DNA of 64,000 nt, from the NCBI GenBank assembly GCA_965237775.1, contig OZ250155.1, positions 3,658,001-3,722,000 on the forward strand, written 5' to 3'. Shown piece after piece: positions 25,710 through 36,312 of this stretch. Numbering within the stretch: position 1 is the first letter of the stretch; each line of letters opens with the position of its first letter. The notes under the pieces are model-generated. The model saw only the letters and a list, made by a program, of their open reading frames with translations. It was not told the origin of the DNA and did no database searches. The position numbers and the translations under genes are program-made. The stretch comes from CATOSP01 sp965237775 (GTDB lineage: Bacteria; Chloroflexota; Dehalococcoidia; Lucifugimonadales; UBA3495).

Positions 25710-28700
25710 GTGCGCTGCGCGGTGCTGGCGCTGACACTGGTTATGGCGGTGGCCGGCGTCATATTGCTGGCCCTGGCCGAGCCAACCCTGGCGCAAGCCC
25801 AGACCCCGGGCAATTCGCCGCGCTCCCTGGTCAATAACTTCCACCCCAGCACCGATTTCGCTATCTTGTCGACCAACATACTCTACGGCCAGGGTTTCAC
25901 GACCGGGCCCGACAGCTATAGTTTGGATGGCGTGTCGCTTGGCCTGGTCAACATAGAAGCCGGCGGTGAGTTGGCTGTCTCAATCCACAGCAAGGGAGGG
26001 GACGGTTTCCCCACCTTCCCCGCCCTCTATACGTTGACCGCTCCGGACCCCCTCGAGGGATCCGCCAAAAACCATTTCCTCGCGCCGGCCGGGGCCGTTC
26101 TGGAAGCGGGCACCGATTACGTGGTGGTCATGGATTCATCCGGGAGGTCCATCCCGATTAAGACCACACCCGATACCACCGAGCGAAGCGGGAAGGCTCC
26201 CGGCTGGTCCATCTCCAATAATGGATTGTTTCGGAGCAGCGCAGGGAGGTGGCAGACGGTCAATGACCCGCGAAAAATAGACGTGATCGGGAGAATAACC
26301 GCTTACTCTCCGCCCGGCATGGTGGAGGGTTTGAGGATCTCCCCGAGGAGAGCCGGCCTCAACGCGAGTTGGGACCGGGTTCCCCATGCCGAGGGTTACC
26401 TGGTGCAGTGGAAGTCGGGCGGCCAGAGCTTCGCCGCCGACCGCAGCAAAACAATCTGGCAGCCCTATACCACTACCGACTTCATTGGCGGCTTGACCAG
26501 GAGCACCGAGTACACCGTTCGCGTCATCGCCACTCGCAGGTACGGAACAATCCAGGGCCGGCCTTCCCATGAGAAAACCGCCACGGCGCTGTCGTTGCAA
26601 ATCAGGACCATGGTGACCAATCAGGATGGAGGCAGCGGGCAGACCGTCCTTTCCCTGAACCAACCTCGCGCCCAGGGTTTCGTCACCGGTCCCGACTTCT
26701 ACGACCTGCGCAACATCGGCCTGTTCCTGGGCGACGTGGACAACGGCGAATCCCTCGCGGTGGCGATCCACGAAGCGCATTCATGGGACGCGGATTACCC
26801 GGCCGACACCGCCCTCTATCAGTTGACGCCCTCCCGCAGCCCGGTGGATGGCCACAACATATTCGAGGCGCCGCCCGATGCGTCTCTGGGTGTGGACACC
26901 AAATACTTTGTGGTGTTCGAGACCCAGGGGGGCGTCATCAATTTCCAGCACACCCGGAACCCGGGCCAGAGCGGGGCGCTGGAGTGGAGCATCGACAACG
27001 GCCATAAAAGGCGGGTCCAGTCGGGATGGGTGGACGCTCCGTTTGCCGCGAGCATGCAGGTCATGGGAACCACCTGGCACTACGACAGGCCGGGCAGGAT
27101 CCAGTTCCCACCGACCGTTACCCCGGTGCCGGGTGGACTTGCCCTGAGCTGGCTGCCGCCGAGATACGCCGACGGTTACAAGCTGCAGTGGAAGTCCGGC
27201 GCCGAGACCTTCGCCGCCGCCCAAGGCCGCGAGGAAATCCTCAGCGCCGGCGAGATCGGAGCGAGGGGCGCCGCCTTATGGGAGGCGGTGGAACACACGG
27301 TGTACGGCCTGCTGGGAAACACTGAACACACCGTCCGGGTCATGGCCTTCCGCGAGGCGCCCGGTGAGGGGATCGCCACAGATGAACCCTCCGATGAGGT
27401 GACGGGCACCCCGCTGCCGCTGCCGCCGAGGATTGAGGTCAGCGGCAGGTTCATGGGGTCGGTGGACAGCCAGGACCAGATTTGCTGGGACGAGAGCCAG
27501 GGGGTGTGCGGGAATTGGGTCACCGTCTATCCCCAAGGTGACAAGAACAATCCGCAGGTCATTTTCGTGGCCGAGGACGAGTGGGCTCCCATGGGTTTGT
27601 GGTCCGACGGCGCCACAATGTGGGTGGGAGACCAGCTCCACTCTTCCGTACATGCCCTGGACATGGGGCAGTTGCGGCGCGGCGTGGTAAGGATTGAGCG
27701 GGGCCGGTCATTCGCGGATGAGCTGCTCAACGCGGCCGGCACCCTGCACCCGGGCGTGGTGTGGGGAGATGCGGACACGCTCTGGGTCTTCGATACCTTG
27801 AACGCACATTTCCATGCTTATGACCGCGCCACGAAGACGCGGATACCGGACAAGTCCTTCCCGGCTCGTTTGGACAGCGGCCAGTCCGTGGTGGCTTGGG
27901 GAGTATGGTCGGACGGCACAACCATGTGGATCAGCGGCCCCACGACGTCGCTTTGGCGGCCGGGAGAGGGGGCTCATTGGCCGACCCTGGGCGGGGTCTT
28001 CACCGTCGACCTGGCCAGTGGCCACATCAAGAAGGCCAGAGGCTATGCGGACGTGCAAAGCAGTCGCGGGCTGTGGTCCGACGGCGTCACGATGTGGGTG
28101 GTGTCGTCGGGCGACGGGAAGCTGAAGGCCTACGACCTGAGAGGCGGCGGGCGCGACGCGGACCGGGACATCGACATTGGGCAAATACTCACTCCGGCGG
28201 CGGCCTGGTCCGACGGTCAGGTGATCTGGGTATCGGACCTCGACCGGAGGATCGCGAGCTACTGCCTCACCGAACCCTGCGGCCAGGTTGTCCCGGAGCC
28301 ACCGGGAGGAGACTTCGCCGGGGACCGGACAACCGAGGGCCGGTTGGAAGTCGGAGGAAGCGTCACGGGCCGGATCGCGCCGAGTGATGACGTTGACTGG
28401 TTTGCCGTCTACCTGGATGGGGGCGCCTACACGTTCGCCCTCTCCGGGGAACCAAAGTCGGGGGGGGGGGGGATGGACGGCGACCCGCTGCCGGATCCGG
28501 TGCTCCTGCTGGGGGACTTCAAGGGGAATGAGATCAGAGACACCAACGTCATCCTGATGACGCTGGGCGATTTCGTTCAGTCGACCTCGGGCATCGGAGA
28601 CGACAACAGCGGCGGCGTTGGCAACGACGCCCTGCTGGAAGTGGAGGTGCGCGAACCCCATTACTACTTCGCGATGGTCAGGAGCGCCGGTCCGGACATG

Positions 28701-31700
28701 GGAACCGGCGGTTACGAGCTGTCGGTTCGGGAACTGGACTACTGCACCGCCGACACGGCGACGACCTGCTCGGTGGCCGTTGGCGGCGCCACCTCCGGCG
28801 ATATTGGGGCCGATGGTGACACCGACTGGTTCAGCGCGTCTTTAACCGGGGGCCGGATCTACCGGATTGACGTGAAGGGCGCCAGCAGCACGGACGGCGG
28901 CGGCAACCTGGACAACGCCGGGCTGACCCTCTACGACGCCTCCGGAAATGCCATCTCCGGAGCGTCCAACAACCAGGGCGGGGCCGACAACAACGCACGC
29001 TACATCCACCGGGCCCAGACCGCCGAGACCATCTACATCGAGGCGCGGGACGACGATGGCGCCGGCGTTGGCACCTACACCGTGGCGGTGACCGACGTCA
29101 CCGGCCAGACCATATCGGAGCCGCCCGGACAGGACTTCAGCGGGAACGCTTCCTCTCCCGGCCAGTTGCTGTTCGGCGGGACGTTGACCGGCGGGATTGA
29201 TCCGGATGGCGACCAGGACGCGTTCCGGGTGAATCTCACGGCCGGCGAAGTCTACCAGTTTGTCCTCAAGGGATTATCCACGGGTGATGGCCCGCTGCCC
29301 GGCCCCTACCTGGTACTCAACTCCGGCTCGGTCGCAGTGGCCAGCAACGATAACGTCTCACCGGCCGACGTCAATGCCCGGATAATCTACACGGTGCCGG
29401 CCAACCAGGGCGGCGAGCACACCATTGTCGCCAGCAGCCTGATCGGGAGTGGAGTGGGCGCCTACACGCTGACTCTCTCAGAGGTCACCGACGACTGTGG
29501 CGAAGGCATCGGTACCACCTGCACCGTCGGCTTCGGGCCCCACCACGCCGCCACCGGCGAGATTGAGGTCGATGGCGACACCGATTGGTTCCGCCTGACT
29601 GTAGTGTCGGGCCGGATTTACCGGTTCGGCGTGAAGGGCGACAGCAGCACGAACCACGGCGGCACCCTGGCCAACGCCGGGTTGACCCTCTACGACGCCT
29701 CCGGAACGGCCATCGCCGGAGCGTCCAACAACGAGGGCGGCGCCGACAACAACGCGCGCTACATCTTCCGGGCCCAAACCGCCGAAACCATCTACATCGA
29801 GGCGCGGGACGACGATGGCATCGGCGTTGGCACCTACACCGTGGTGGTGACCGACGTCAGCGAACAGAACGTATCGGAACCGGTCGAACAGGACTTCCCG
29901 CACACAGGCACGAAGGCCACCGGGAGGGTGCTGGTCGGCGGGTCGGTCACCGGCGAGCTGCCTTGGCGGAACGACGAGGACGAATTCCAAGTGGACCTCG
30001 CAGACAGCACAATCTACCAGTTTGATCTCAAGGGTTCGGCCTCCGGTGACGGCACCCTGGAAAACCCCCGATTGAACCTATACACCCGCTCCAATATCGT
30101 CGACTACCTAGCGACCGACCAGACCTCCTCGGATACTCCCCGTAACGCCCAAATCACTTACTTCGTGCCAAGAGGCAAGAATGGCGCCTACCGACTCCGA
30201 TCTTTCGTAGGTTTGTCAGGTGCGCTTGGCACCTACACGCTGACTGTCGCGAAAGCTCCCGACGACTGTACCTCGGGCACGGCGACGACCTGCTCGGTGG
30301 CCGTCGGCGGTTCCATCTCCGGCGAGATTGAGGCCGATGGCGACACCGACTGGTTCCGGGCGTCCCTGACCGGGGGCCGGACCTATCGGATTGACGTGAA
30401 AGGCGACAGCCCCACGGACCACGGCGGCACCCTGAAAAACGCCGGGTTGACCCTCTACGACGCCTCCGGAACGGCCATCTCCGGCGCGTCCACCAACGAG
30501 GGCGGCGCCGACAACAACGCGCGCTACTCCTACCGGCCCACCGCCGACGAGACCATCTACATCGAGGCGCGGGATAACAATGGCGTCGGCAAAGGCACCT
30601 ACACGGTGGCTCTTACGGAACTTCCCGACGACTGCACCGCCGACACGGGGACGGCCTGCTCGGTGGACGTCGGCGATTCCACCTCCGGCGAGATTGAGGG
30701 CGATGGCGACAGCGACTGGTTCAGGGCATCCCTAACCCAGGGCCGGACCTATCGGATTGACGTGAAAGGCGCCAGCAGCACGGACGACGGCGGCACCCTG
30801 GTCAACGCCGGGTTGACCCTCTACGACGCCTCCGGAACGGCCATCTCCGGAGCGTCCAACAACGAGGGCGGCGCCGACAACAACGCGCGCTACATCCGCC
30901 GGTCCGACGCCGCCGAAACCATGTACATCGAGGCGCGGGACGACGATGGCATCGGGGTTGGCACCTACACCGTGGCGGTAACCGACGTCACCGGCCAGAA
31001 CATATCGGAACCGCCCGGACAGGACTTCAGCTACGAATACGCCACCACACCCGGCAGGATCCTGATCGGCGGGGTGGTGACCGGCGAGATTGATGTGGGG
31101 AACGACTTGGACGCGTTCCGAGTGGATCTCACGGCCGGTGAAGAGTACCAGATTGACCTCAAGGGATTAGGAACGGTCGATGGCACACTTTCCGATCCCG
31201 ACCTGGAACTCTGGTCGGACGTCAACGGTTACGTGACTTTTAACGATAACTTTTCGGGTTCCCTTAACTCCCGAATAACTTACACGCCGCCAACGGGCCG
31301 AGGTGGCGGCCACACCATTCGCTCCCTAGCCTCAAGCGGTCCCGGAGGCACCTACACGCTGTCGATAACGCAGACCAGCGGCACTCGGGGCTCGACGGGA
31401 GACGAGGAGAAGTCCTCCGGTGAGCAGGAAGAGGTGGAAGCGCCACCGGCGCCGCAGAACCTGACCGCCACGGTCAATGAAGCTGGCTCGGTCATCCTGA
31501 CCTGGGACGATCCGCAGGACGCCAGCATCACGGGTTACCGGATATTGCGCCGGAACCGGGACACCTCGGAGATTGGCGTGTTCACGGCGATCAACGACGA
31601 CACCGGGTCGGCGGCCACCAGGTACGTCGACGACACGGTGGAGCCGGGAACGCGCTACGTGTACCGGATCAAGGCGATCAACCCCGGTGGGCTGAGCCCC

Positions 31701-32930
31701 CGGTCGCGCTACGCCCGCGCGGACACGCCGGCGGTGGAACCGAAGGCCAACTCTCCTGCCACGGGACAACCCGCCGTCACCGGCACGGCGCGGGTGGGGG
31801 AGACGCTGACGGCGGACACGTCGGGGATAGAGGACGCGGACGGGCTGAACGACGCCAGCTTCAGCTACCAGTGGCTGGCTGGAGGGAGCGACATCCAGAG
31901 CGCGACGAACTCCACCTACACGTTGGCTGCCGACGCCCAAGGCAAAACCATCCAGGTTAAGGTGACCTTCACCGACGACGCCGGTAATGAAGAGACGCTG
32001 ACCAGCGCGGCCACGGCGGTCGTGGAGGCCAGACCCAACTCTCCAGCCACAGGCGCGCTCACCATCAGCGGCACTGCGCAGGTGGGGGAGACGCTGGCGG
32101 CGGACGCCTCCGGCATAGAGGACGCGGACGGTTTGGACGACGCGACCTTCGGCTACCAGTGGCGGGCCGACGACACGGACATCACGGGTGCTACGGACTC
32201 CAACTACACCTTGGCCGAAGCCGAAGAGGGCAAAACGGTCACGGTACGGGTGAGTTTCACCGACGACGCCGGCAATGGGGAGACGCTGACCAGCGAACCG
32301 ACATCGGAGGTGGCAGCTGCGGAACCGGAGCAACCGCCGTCGAAGCCCCGGGGCCTGACCGGAACCGCGGCCCATAACGAGGTATCTCTGACCTGGACCG
32401 ACCCGGGGGATGCCAGCATCACCGGGTACCAGATACTGCGCCGCAACCGGGCGGTGGATGCCCCTGGGAAGTTCCAGGTTCACGTTGACGACACCGGCAG
32501 CGCGGCCGCGTCCTACATCGACCGGGACGTCGCGCCGGAAACCCGATACGTCTATCGGATCAAGGCGCGCAACGCCAGTGGACTGAGTGAACGCAGCCGT
32601 AACTTCAACGCCGCCACCCCGCCCAAGCCGAACCACCCGGCGACAGGGTTGCCGACCATCAGCGGCACGGCGCAAGTGGGGGAGACGCTGGCGGCGGACG
32701 CCTCCGGCATCGAGGACGCCGACGGGCTGGTCAACGCGACCTTCAGCTACCAGTGGGTGGCCACCGACGGTGGGAGGGACCTCGATATTGAGGGCGCCAC
32801 GGCAGCGACCTACACGCTACTGTCCATTGACAAGGCGCTGCGGTTCATGGTGCGGGTGAGCTTCACCGACGATGGGGGCAACGAGGAGACGCTGACCAGC
32901 GCAGAGACCGCAGCGGTGGCGAAGCAGTAG
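25710..32930 (+). CDS. Giant secreted multi-domain surface protein (2406 aa)
   Basis: It starts at GTG 25710 with a signal peptide (VLALTLVMAVAGVILLALAE, cut near AQAQT). Two choice-of-anchor-like units (YGQGFTTGPDSYSL, AQGFVTGPDFYDL) alternate with FN3 domains (EGYLVQWKSGG, ADGYKLQWKSGA). A propeller-like region repeats WSDGxTMWV. From ~residue 860 there are PPC-like domains with DGDTDWFxASLT and NAGLTLYDASG in at least four highly similar copies. The end has FN3 domains (SITGYRILRRNR) and three Ig-like repeats (SPATGxPxxxGTAxVGETL). The product is probably an adhesin or matrix protein. No sortase motif or anchor is visible. A 13-G tract interrupts the coding run at 28460. Confidence 0.88.
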   Translation: MRCAVLALTLVMAVAGVILLALAEPTLAQAQTPGNSPRSLVNNFHPSTDFAILSTNILYGQGFTTGPDSYSLDGVSLGLVNIEAGGELAVSIHSKGGDGFPTFPALYTLTAPDPLEGSAKNHFLAPAGAVLEAGTDYVVVMDSSGRSIPIKTTPDTTERSGKAPGWSISNNGLFRSSAGRWQTVNDPRKIDVIGRITAYSPPGMVEGLRISPRRAGLNASWDRVPHAEGYLVQWKSGGQSFAADRSKTIWQPYTTTDFIGGLTRSTEYTVRVIATRRYGTIQGRPSHEKTATALSLQIRTMVTNQDGGSGQTVLSLNQPRAQGFVTGPDFYDLRNIGLFLGDVDNGESLAVAIHEAHSWDADYPADTALYQLTPSRSPVDGHNIFEAPPDASLGVDTKYFVVFETQGGVINFQHTRNPGQSGALEWSIDNGHKRRVQSGWVDAPFAASMQVMGTTWHYDRPGRIQFPPTVTPVPGGLALSWLPPRYADGYKLQWKSGAETFAAAQGREEILSAGEIGARGAALWEAVEHTVYGLLGNTEHTVRVMAFREAPGEGIATDEPSDEVTGTPLPLPPRIEVSGRFMGSVDSQDQICWDESQGVCGNWVTVYPQGDKNNPQVIFVAEDEWAPMGLWSDGATMWVGDQLHSSVHALDMGQLRRGVVRIERGRSFADELLNAAGTLHPGVVWGDADTLWVFDTLNAHFHAYDRATKTRIPDKSFPARLDSGQSVVAWGVWSDGTTMWISGPTTSLWRPGEGAHWPTLGGVFTVDLASGHIKKARGYADVQSSRGLWSDGVTMWVVSSGDGKLKAYDLRGGGRDADRDIDIGQILTPAAAWSDGQVIWVSDLDRRIASYCLTEPCGQVVPEPPGGDFAGDRTTEGRLEVGGSVTGRIAPSDDVDWFAVYLDGGAYTFALSGEPKSGGGGMDGDPLPDPVLLLGDFKGNEIRDTNVILMTLGDFVQSTSGIGDDNSGGVGNDALLEVEVREPHYYFAMVRSAGPDMGTGGYELSVRELDYCTADTATTCSVAVGGATSGDIGADGDTDWFSASLTGGRIYRIDVKGASSTDGGGNLDNAGLTLYDASGNAISGASNNQGGADNNARYIHRAQTAETIYIEARDDDGAGVGTYTVAVTDVTGQTISEPPGQDFSGNASSPGQLLFGGTLTGGIDPDGDQDAFRVNLTAGEVYQFVLKGLSTGDGPLPGPYLVLNSGSVAVASNDNVSPADVNARIIYTVPANQGGEHTIVASSLIGSGVGAYTLTLSEVTDDCGEGIGTTCTVGFGPHHAATGEIEVDGDTDWFRLTVVSGRIYRFGVKGDSSTNHGGTLANAGLTLYDASGTAIAGASNNEGGADNNARYIFRAQTAETIYIEARDDDGIGVGTYTVVVTDVSEQNVSEPVEQDFPHTGTKATGRVLVGGSVTGELPWRNDEDEFQVDLADSTIYQFDLKGSASGDGTLENPRLNLYTRSNIVDYLATDQTSSDTPRNAQITYFVPRGKNGAYRLRSFVGLSGALGTYTLTVAKAPDDCTSGTATTCSVAVGGSISGEIEADGDTDWFRASLTGGRTYRIDVKGDSPTDHGGTLKNAGLTLYDASGTAISGASTNEGGADNNARYSYRPTADETIYIEARDNNGVGKGTYTVALTELPDDCTADTGTACSVDVGDSTSGEIEGDGDSDWFRASLTQGRTYRIDVKGASSTDDGGTLVNAGLTLYDASGTAISGASNNEGGADNNARYIRRSDAAETMYIEARDDDGIGVGTYTVAVTDVTGQNISEPPGQDFSYEYATTPGRILIGGVVTGEIDVGNDLDAFRVDLTAGEEYQIDLKGLGTVDGTLSDPDLELWSDVNGYVTFNDNFSGSLNSRITYTPPTGRGGGHTIRSLASSGPGGTYTLSITQTSGTRGSTGDEEKSSGEQEEVEAPPAPQNLTATVNEAGSVILTWDDPQDASITGYRILRRNRDTSEIGVFTAINDDTGSAATRYVDDTVEPGTRYVYRIKAINPGGLSPRSRYARADTPAVEPKANSPATGQPAVTGTARVGETLTADTSGIEDADGLNDASFSYQWLAGGSDIQSATNSTYTLAADAQGKTIQVKVTFTDDAGNEETLTSAATAVVEARPNSPATGALTISGTAQVGETLAADASGIEDADGLDDATFGYQWRADDTDITGATDSNYTLAEAEEGKTVTVRVSFTDDAGNGETLTSEPTSEVAAAEPEQPPSKPRGLTGTAAHNEVSLTWTDPGDASITGYQILRRNRAVDAPGKFQVHVDDTGSAAASYIDRDVAPETRYVYRIKARNASGLSERSRNFNAATPPKPNHPATGLPTISGTAQVGETLAADASGIEDADGLVNATFSYQWVATDGGRDLDIEGATAATYTLLSIDKALRFMVRVSFTDDGGNEETLTSAETAAVAKQ
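28460..28472 (+). repeat. Homopolymeric run of 13 G inside the surface-protein gene
   Basis: The run encodes the end of Ser plus four Gly codons (SGGGGMDG). At this length slipped-strand mispairing is likely, so the gene may switch on and off (contingency locus). Indels here in an assembly could also be sequencing error. Confidence 0.8.
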
Positions 32931-33340
32931 GAGCCGGTGGGGACGCCGGAGCGCACGGCGTCCCCACCGGCCACGGTGAAACGATGCGAACAGCCTTCAG
33001 CACGGGGCCTCGGGGACCTGCCAGCCAGAGGTCCCACATCACACCGCAGTGCGGCTGCCCTAACCTCCGCGCGCGGCGGCTCACGCCCTTGGCTCGACTC
33101 TGCGCAAGATTTAGAGGTAGCAACGGATGCGATCACGTTGGGACGCCGCCACAAGTGGCTGGCGTCGGAGGGCTTTTCACTATTCGCAGCCAACGCTGAT
33201 GTCCAGGAACTTCCGGCTACGCTGTACTATTGAGTTGCAACCTCTCTCGGTTGCCCCGCTTAAAATAAATGCGTAAAATCCATCTTGGAACGCAGGGTCC
33301 TCATCTTCGTGAAGGCGGCAAGAGCGATCGGAGGTAACCC
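32931..33340. other. Spacer between two secreted-protein genes
   Basis: No gene or clear terminator is seen. GGAGG at 33330-33334 is the ribosome site of the next gene. Confidence 0.5.
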
Positions 33341-35350
33341 ATGCCCAGCAAAACGGCAAAGACCGTCTTGGCGGCGGCTATCTTCGCCGTCGTCGCAACG
33401 GCGTGCATGGCCTGGTTGGCGAACGGCGCGACGGCCGCTGCGGACCGGCCGGCAGCCCCGTCGGGCATCGCGGTTCAAGCGGCGGGCGAGAACACGGTCA
33501 ACGTCATCTGGATTGCCCATCCCGACGGAGCCCGGGACTACCGGGTCGCATGGCGGCCCGATGGTGAACCGTACCGCAGTTGGCGGGACCGAGCATGGAA
33601 CGCCTTTCCGAGCGGCACCGGTTATACCATAACCGGACTGGACGCCGGGGCCACCTACCAGGTGAAAGTCAGAGCGCGGTTCGAGAACGGCCCCGGTTCC
33701 GAGTGGAGCAGCGAGTCGAGTGTCACCACGGAAGAGTCCGGCAACGCCGACCGCAGCAACCACGTCGAGAGGCCGCGCAATCTCAGGATCACCGCGACGT
33801 CATGGAGCGGGATCAGCCTGGCGTGGGACACACCCACTGGGGCCGACATCACGCACACCGAGGTCACCCGCCGCGGGGGCGGCCTTGACGACGACACCAT
33901 CGTGCGGCCGGCCGCCAACAATACCATCAATTACCGGGTCCTGGTTCCCGCCAGCGCGTACACGTTCAGCGTCCGCTTCGGGACATCAAGCACGGATTTC
34001 GGGCCAGCCCGGGAGATCCAGGAAACGACACTGGCGGTTCCGGCGCCAACCGGTCTGCGCGTCCTTCAGCTGCAGCACGACCGGGTCGAGATCGGATGGG
34101 ACAATCCCGTCGACACGACCGCCCTCGGCATCAACATCCGGATATACCGCCTCCCGGGCCTCCAACTTCGCTCGATGCAAGACCTGAGTTCCACCCCGGA
34201 CAGCTACGAGGACACATCCGTGGTCCCGGGTGAGCGATATCGCTACGTGGTCCGGTACAGAACGGTGAGCCTGCAGGGTCTCCACTATGGGGATTCGGTG
34301 GACACCAGCCTAACTGTGCCGCAGGCTCTACTGCCCTTCGACTTGGAGGCGACACCGGGCCAGGGGTCTGTCTCACTCAACTGGCGCAACCCGCGGGGTC
34401 ACACCATCACCCGGCACCGGGTCGAACGCAGTGAGGGGACCGCCGGAATCTTCGAGACTGTGGGCGAGAAAGACGGGGACGGCACCCACTACGCGGACAT
34501 CAACCTGGACGCCGCCACTACTTACCGGTACCGCGTTTACCTCGGCGACTCCAACCGGTACGGCGACTACGTGGAGACCCGGGCCACCACGCCGGACCTG
34601 CCTCCCCTGACTGCGCCGACTAATTTCAGGGTGCTGAACGGCACCGAGGACGTGAACGCCGGCCTCTGGGAGACCGAGGCTACAGACCCGCAACTGGAGT
34701 GGGACGTTGACGACGCGTCCACCGGCGCTTACCTGACCCGGCGGCTCATCGACCCGCCTCCGGATGTTGTCTGTGCAGTGCCGAACAAATGTCCGGTGCT
34801 GATCATCCACGATGCATACGGTACGCGCAACACCGGATATACCGACATCAGCAACGGCGGAGGCCAGTACCGGTACGGGATCCAGTCCCGGGGCCGGGAC
34901 GGCGCGCTGGGCCCCCAGGCTACCATCCTGGTTTTGGTTCCAAGCCTGCCCGCGCCAACGCGGCAGGCGCCCACAAACCTGCGGGTCAGCGCCTCGAGCG
35001 GTGGCGGACGAGCCGCGGTAACCGCGAACTGGAATGGTCACTCCCAGTACCACGGGTACCTGGTCCAGTGGCGCATCGGCGACCGGATGTTTGACCAGGA
35101 CGAGGACGGCGCCCGCAGCGACAGGATCGTCGCCTCCAACCGTATCAACATGTATTTCGCAGACGGCAAGAGTTACCACCCCGCAGCGACCACCAAACAG
35201 CGGATCTACGCGAGGGATTCCACACCCAGCCCGTGGGAGGTCAACCACTACGTGCGGGTCGGCACCTGCGCGGACGCAGCTTGCGCCATCGCCGACGTCC
35301 TGTTCGCGCCGGAAAAAAGCGTACGATTGGGCGCGAACCCCTATCGGTAA
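33341..35350 (+). CDS. Secreted FN3-repeat protein (669 aa)
   Basis: ATG 33341 follows GGAGG by six bases. The N-terminus (TAKTVLAAAIFAVVATACMAW...ATAAA) is a signal peptide. Five to six FN3-type domains follow: APSGIAVQAAGENTVNVIW, RPRNLRITATSWSGISLAW, APTGLRVLQLQHDRVEIGW, LEATPGQGSVSLNWRN, APTNFRVLNGTEDVN and APTNLRVSASSGGGRAAVTA. Two Cys pairs occur late (CAVPNKCP; CADAACAIAD). There is no membrane anchor. It probably works at the cell surface with the 2406-residue protein upstream; the 410-bp gap suggests separate transcription. Confidence 0.85.
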   Translation: MPSKTAKTVLAAAIFAVVATACMAWLANGATAAADRPAAPSGIAVQAAGENTVNVIWIAHPDGARDYRVAWRPDGEPYRSWRDRAWNAFPSGTGYTITGLDAGATYQVKVRARFENGPGSEWSSESSVTTEESGNADRSNHVERPRNLRITATSWSGISLAWDTPTGADITHTEVTRRGGGLDDDTIVRPAANNTINYRVLVPASAYTFSVRFGTSSTDFGPAREIQETTLAVPAPTGLRVLQLQHDRVEIGWDNPVDTTALGINIRIYRLPGLQLRSMQDLSSTPDSYEDTSVVPGERYRYVVRYRTVSLQGLHYGDSVDTSLTVPQALLPFDLEATPGQGSVSLNWRNPRGHTITRHRVERSEGTAGIFETVGEKDGDGTHYADINLDAATTYRYRVYLGDSNRYGDYVETRATTPDLPPLTAPTNFRVLNGTEDVNAGLWETEATDPQLEWDVDDASTGAYLTRRLIDPPPDVVCAVPNKCPVLIIHDAYGTRNTGYTDISNGGGQYRYGIQSRGRDGALGPQATILVLVPSLPAPTRQAPTNLRVSASSGGGRAAVTANWNGHSQYHGYLVQWRIGDRMFDQDEDGARSDRIVASNRINMYFADGKSYHPAATTKQRIYARDSTPSPWEVNHYVRVGTCADAACAIADVLFAPEKSVRLGANPYR

Positions 35351-35565
35351 GGGACACCTGGCACACTGCCACCAGCACAACCATCCATCCAAAACACCGT
35401 GGCGATTGGCTTGGCTGATTCCGGTTTTGCATCGCAATCCGTGAGCGGCCAGGGAACGGTGAACAGGATGAACAAGAGCGCAACGATACAATTGGTCAAG
35501 GACTCCCATGAATTGCCATGACGCCGGCGCTGCCAGAGACCGAAGCTCTTGACAGAAGGCTCAAC

Positions 35566-35826
35566 ATGGCCACCACTACGGCACGGCCGTTCCCCATCGA
35601 CCGGCTGCTAACCTGCGGACACTGCCCCGCCGCAATCACCCTCAGCGGTGAACCGGAGACCCGGTACAGCTGCCCTAACTCGTGCCTGCCAGCGTTCCAG
35701 GCAGCCGAGCTCAACCGGCTGGTCATCAGCGCGGCAACCGGAAACGACAAACCCTTTCGTCCACCGACGAAGGGGTTTCATAAAGAGCCCCGGGACTTTC
35801 ATGGGAAGGCCCACAGTCTCCTATAG
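35566..35826 (+). CDS. Free-standing zinc-ribbon protein like the large-serine-recombinase zinc domain
   Basis: Starting at ATG 35566, 86 residues contain PIDRLLTCGHCPAAITLSGE, RYSCPNSCLPAFQAAELNRL and VISAAT. In full-length large serine recombinases this zinc-ribbon pattern sits in the middle of the protein and leads into the coiled coil. Here it stands alone, with neither catalytic domain nor coiled coil. It could be a remnant of a lost recombinase, or one of several separate recombinase-domain proteins on this element. The start is moderately supported (AAGG upstream). Confidence 0.5.
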   Translation: MATTTARPFPIDRLLTCGHCPAAITLSGEPETRYSCPNSCLPAFQAAELNRLVISAATGNDKPFRPPTKGFHKEPRDFHGKAHSLL

Positions 35827-36312
35827 CAGTCGCCGTTCTATTGAACCTAATTGCCGGAGCATTGCTCTTGGTACGTGAATGATGAAGCGCGAGGAGTCCC
35901 GTACCAGATCACATAAAGAATGTTGGGCGAATCAACGTGACCATGTCCACCGGTTTGCTCTGTACCCGGTGAGGGTCTTCAGTAATTCGCTGATGTCCTA
36001 CGCATTGCCCACGATTCGACCACCATGGCAACGGTGATCCAGTCTTCATTGACCCCACGGCTGAGTTCCCCCATCGCCATGTAGCGGCCGTTTATGTTGT
36101 TTCCAACGGCCACTGTACCAACCAAGCGGGCAGACACGTCTTGAGAGACTACTCCACTCGCAGTTAGGTTTCCGATATGTGAATGTCCACAGGTTCCAGG
36201 AAGACGTGCGGAACCCAAGAGGAGGCCGGAACCGGCAGAAGCAACTTGAAGCAAGGAGAAAATCAACCGGCGGTGAAAGACCGAAGCCGCCCCAGCGTGA
36301 GATCCCCGCAGG
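35827..36312. other. Gene-free stretch
   Basis: No coding pattern is seen. Small frames on both strands lack starts, ribosome sites and family features. Confidence 0.45.

Noticed and set aside
31332..32675. 447-codon minus-strand frame, and others like 1022-2431
   Set aside because: They lie opposite strongly supported genes, have Arg/Gly/Pro/Val-rich composition, and carry no motifs. They are GC-driven shadows.
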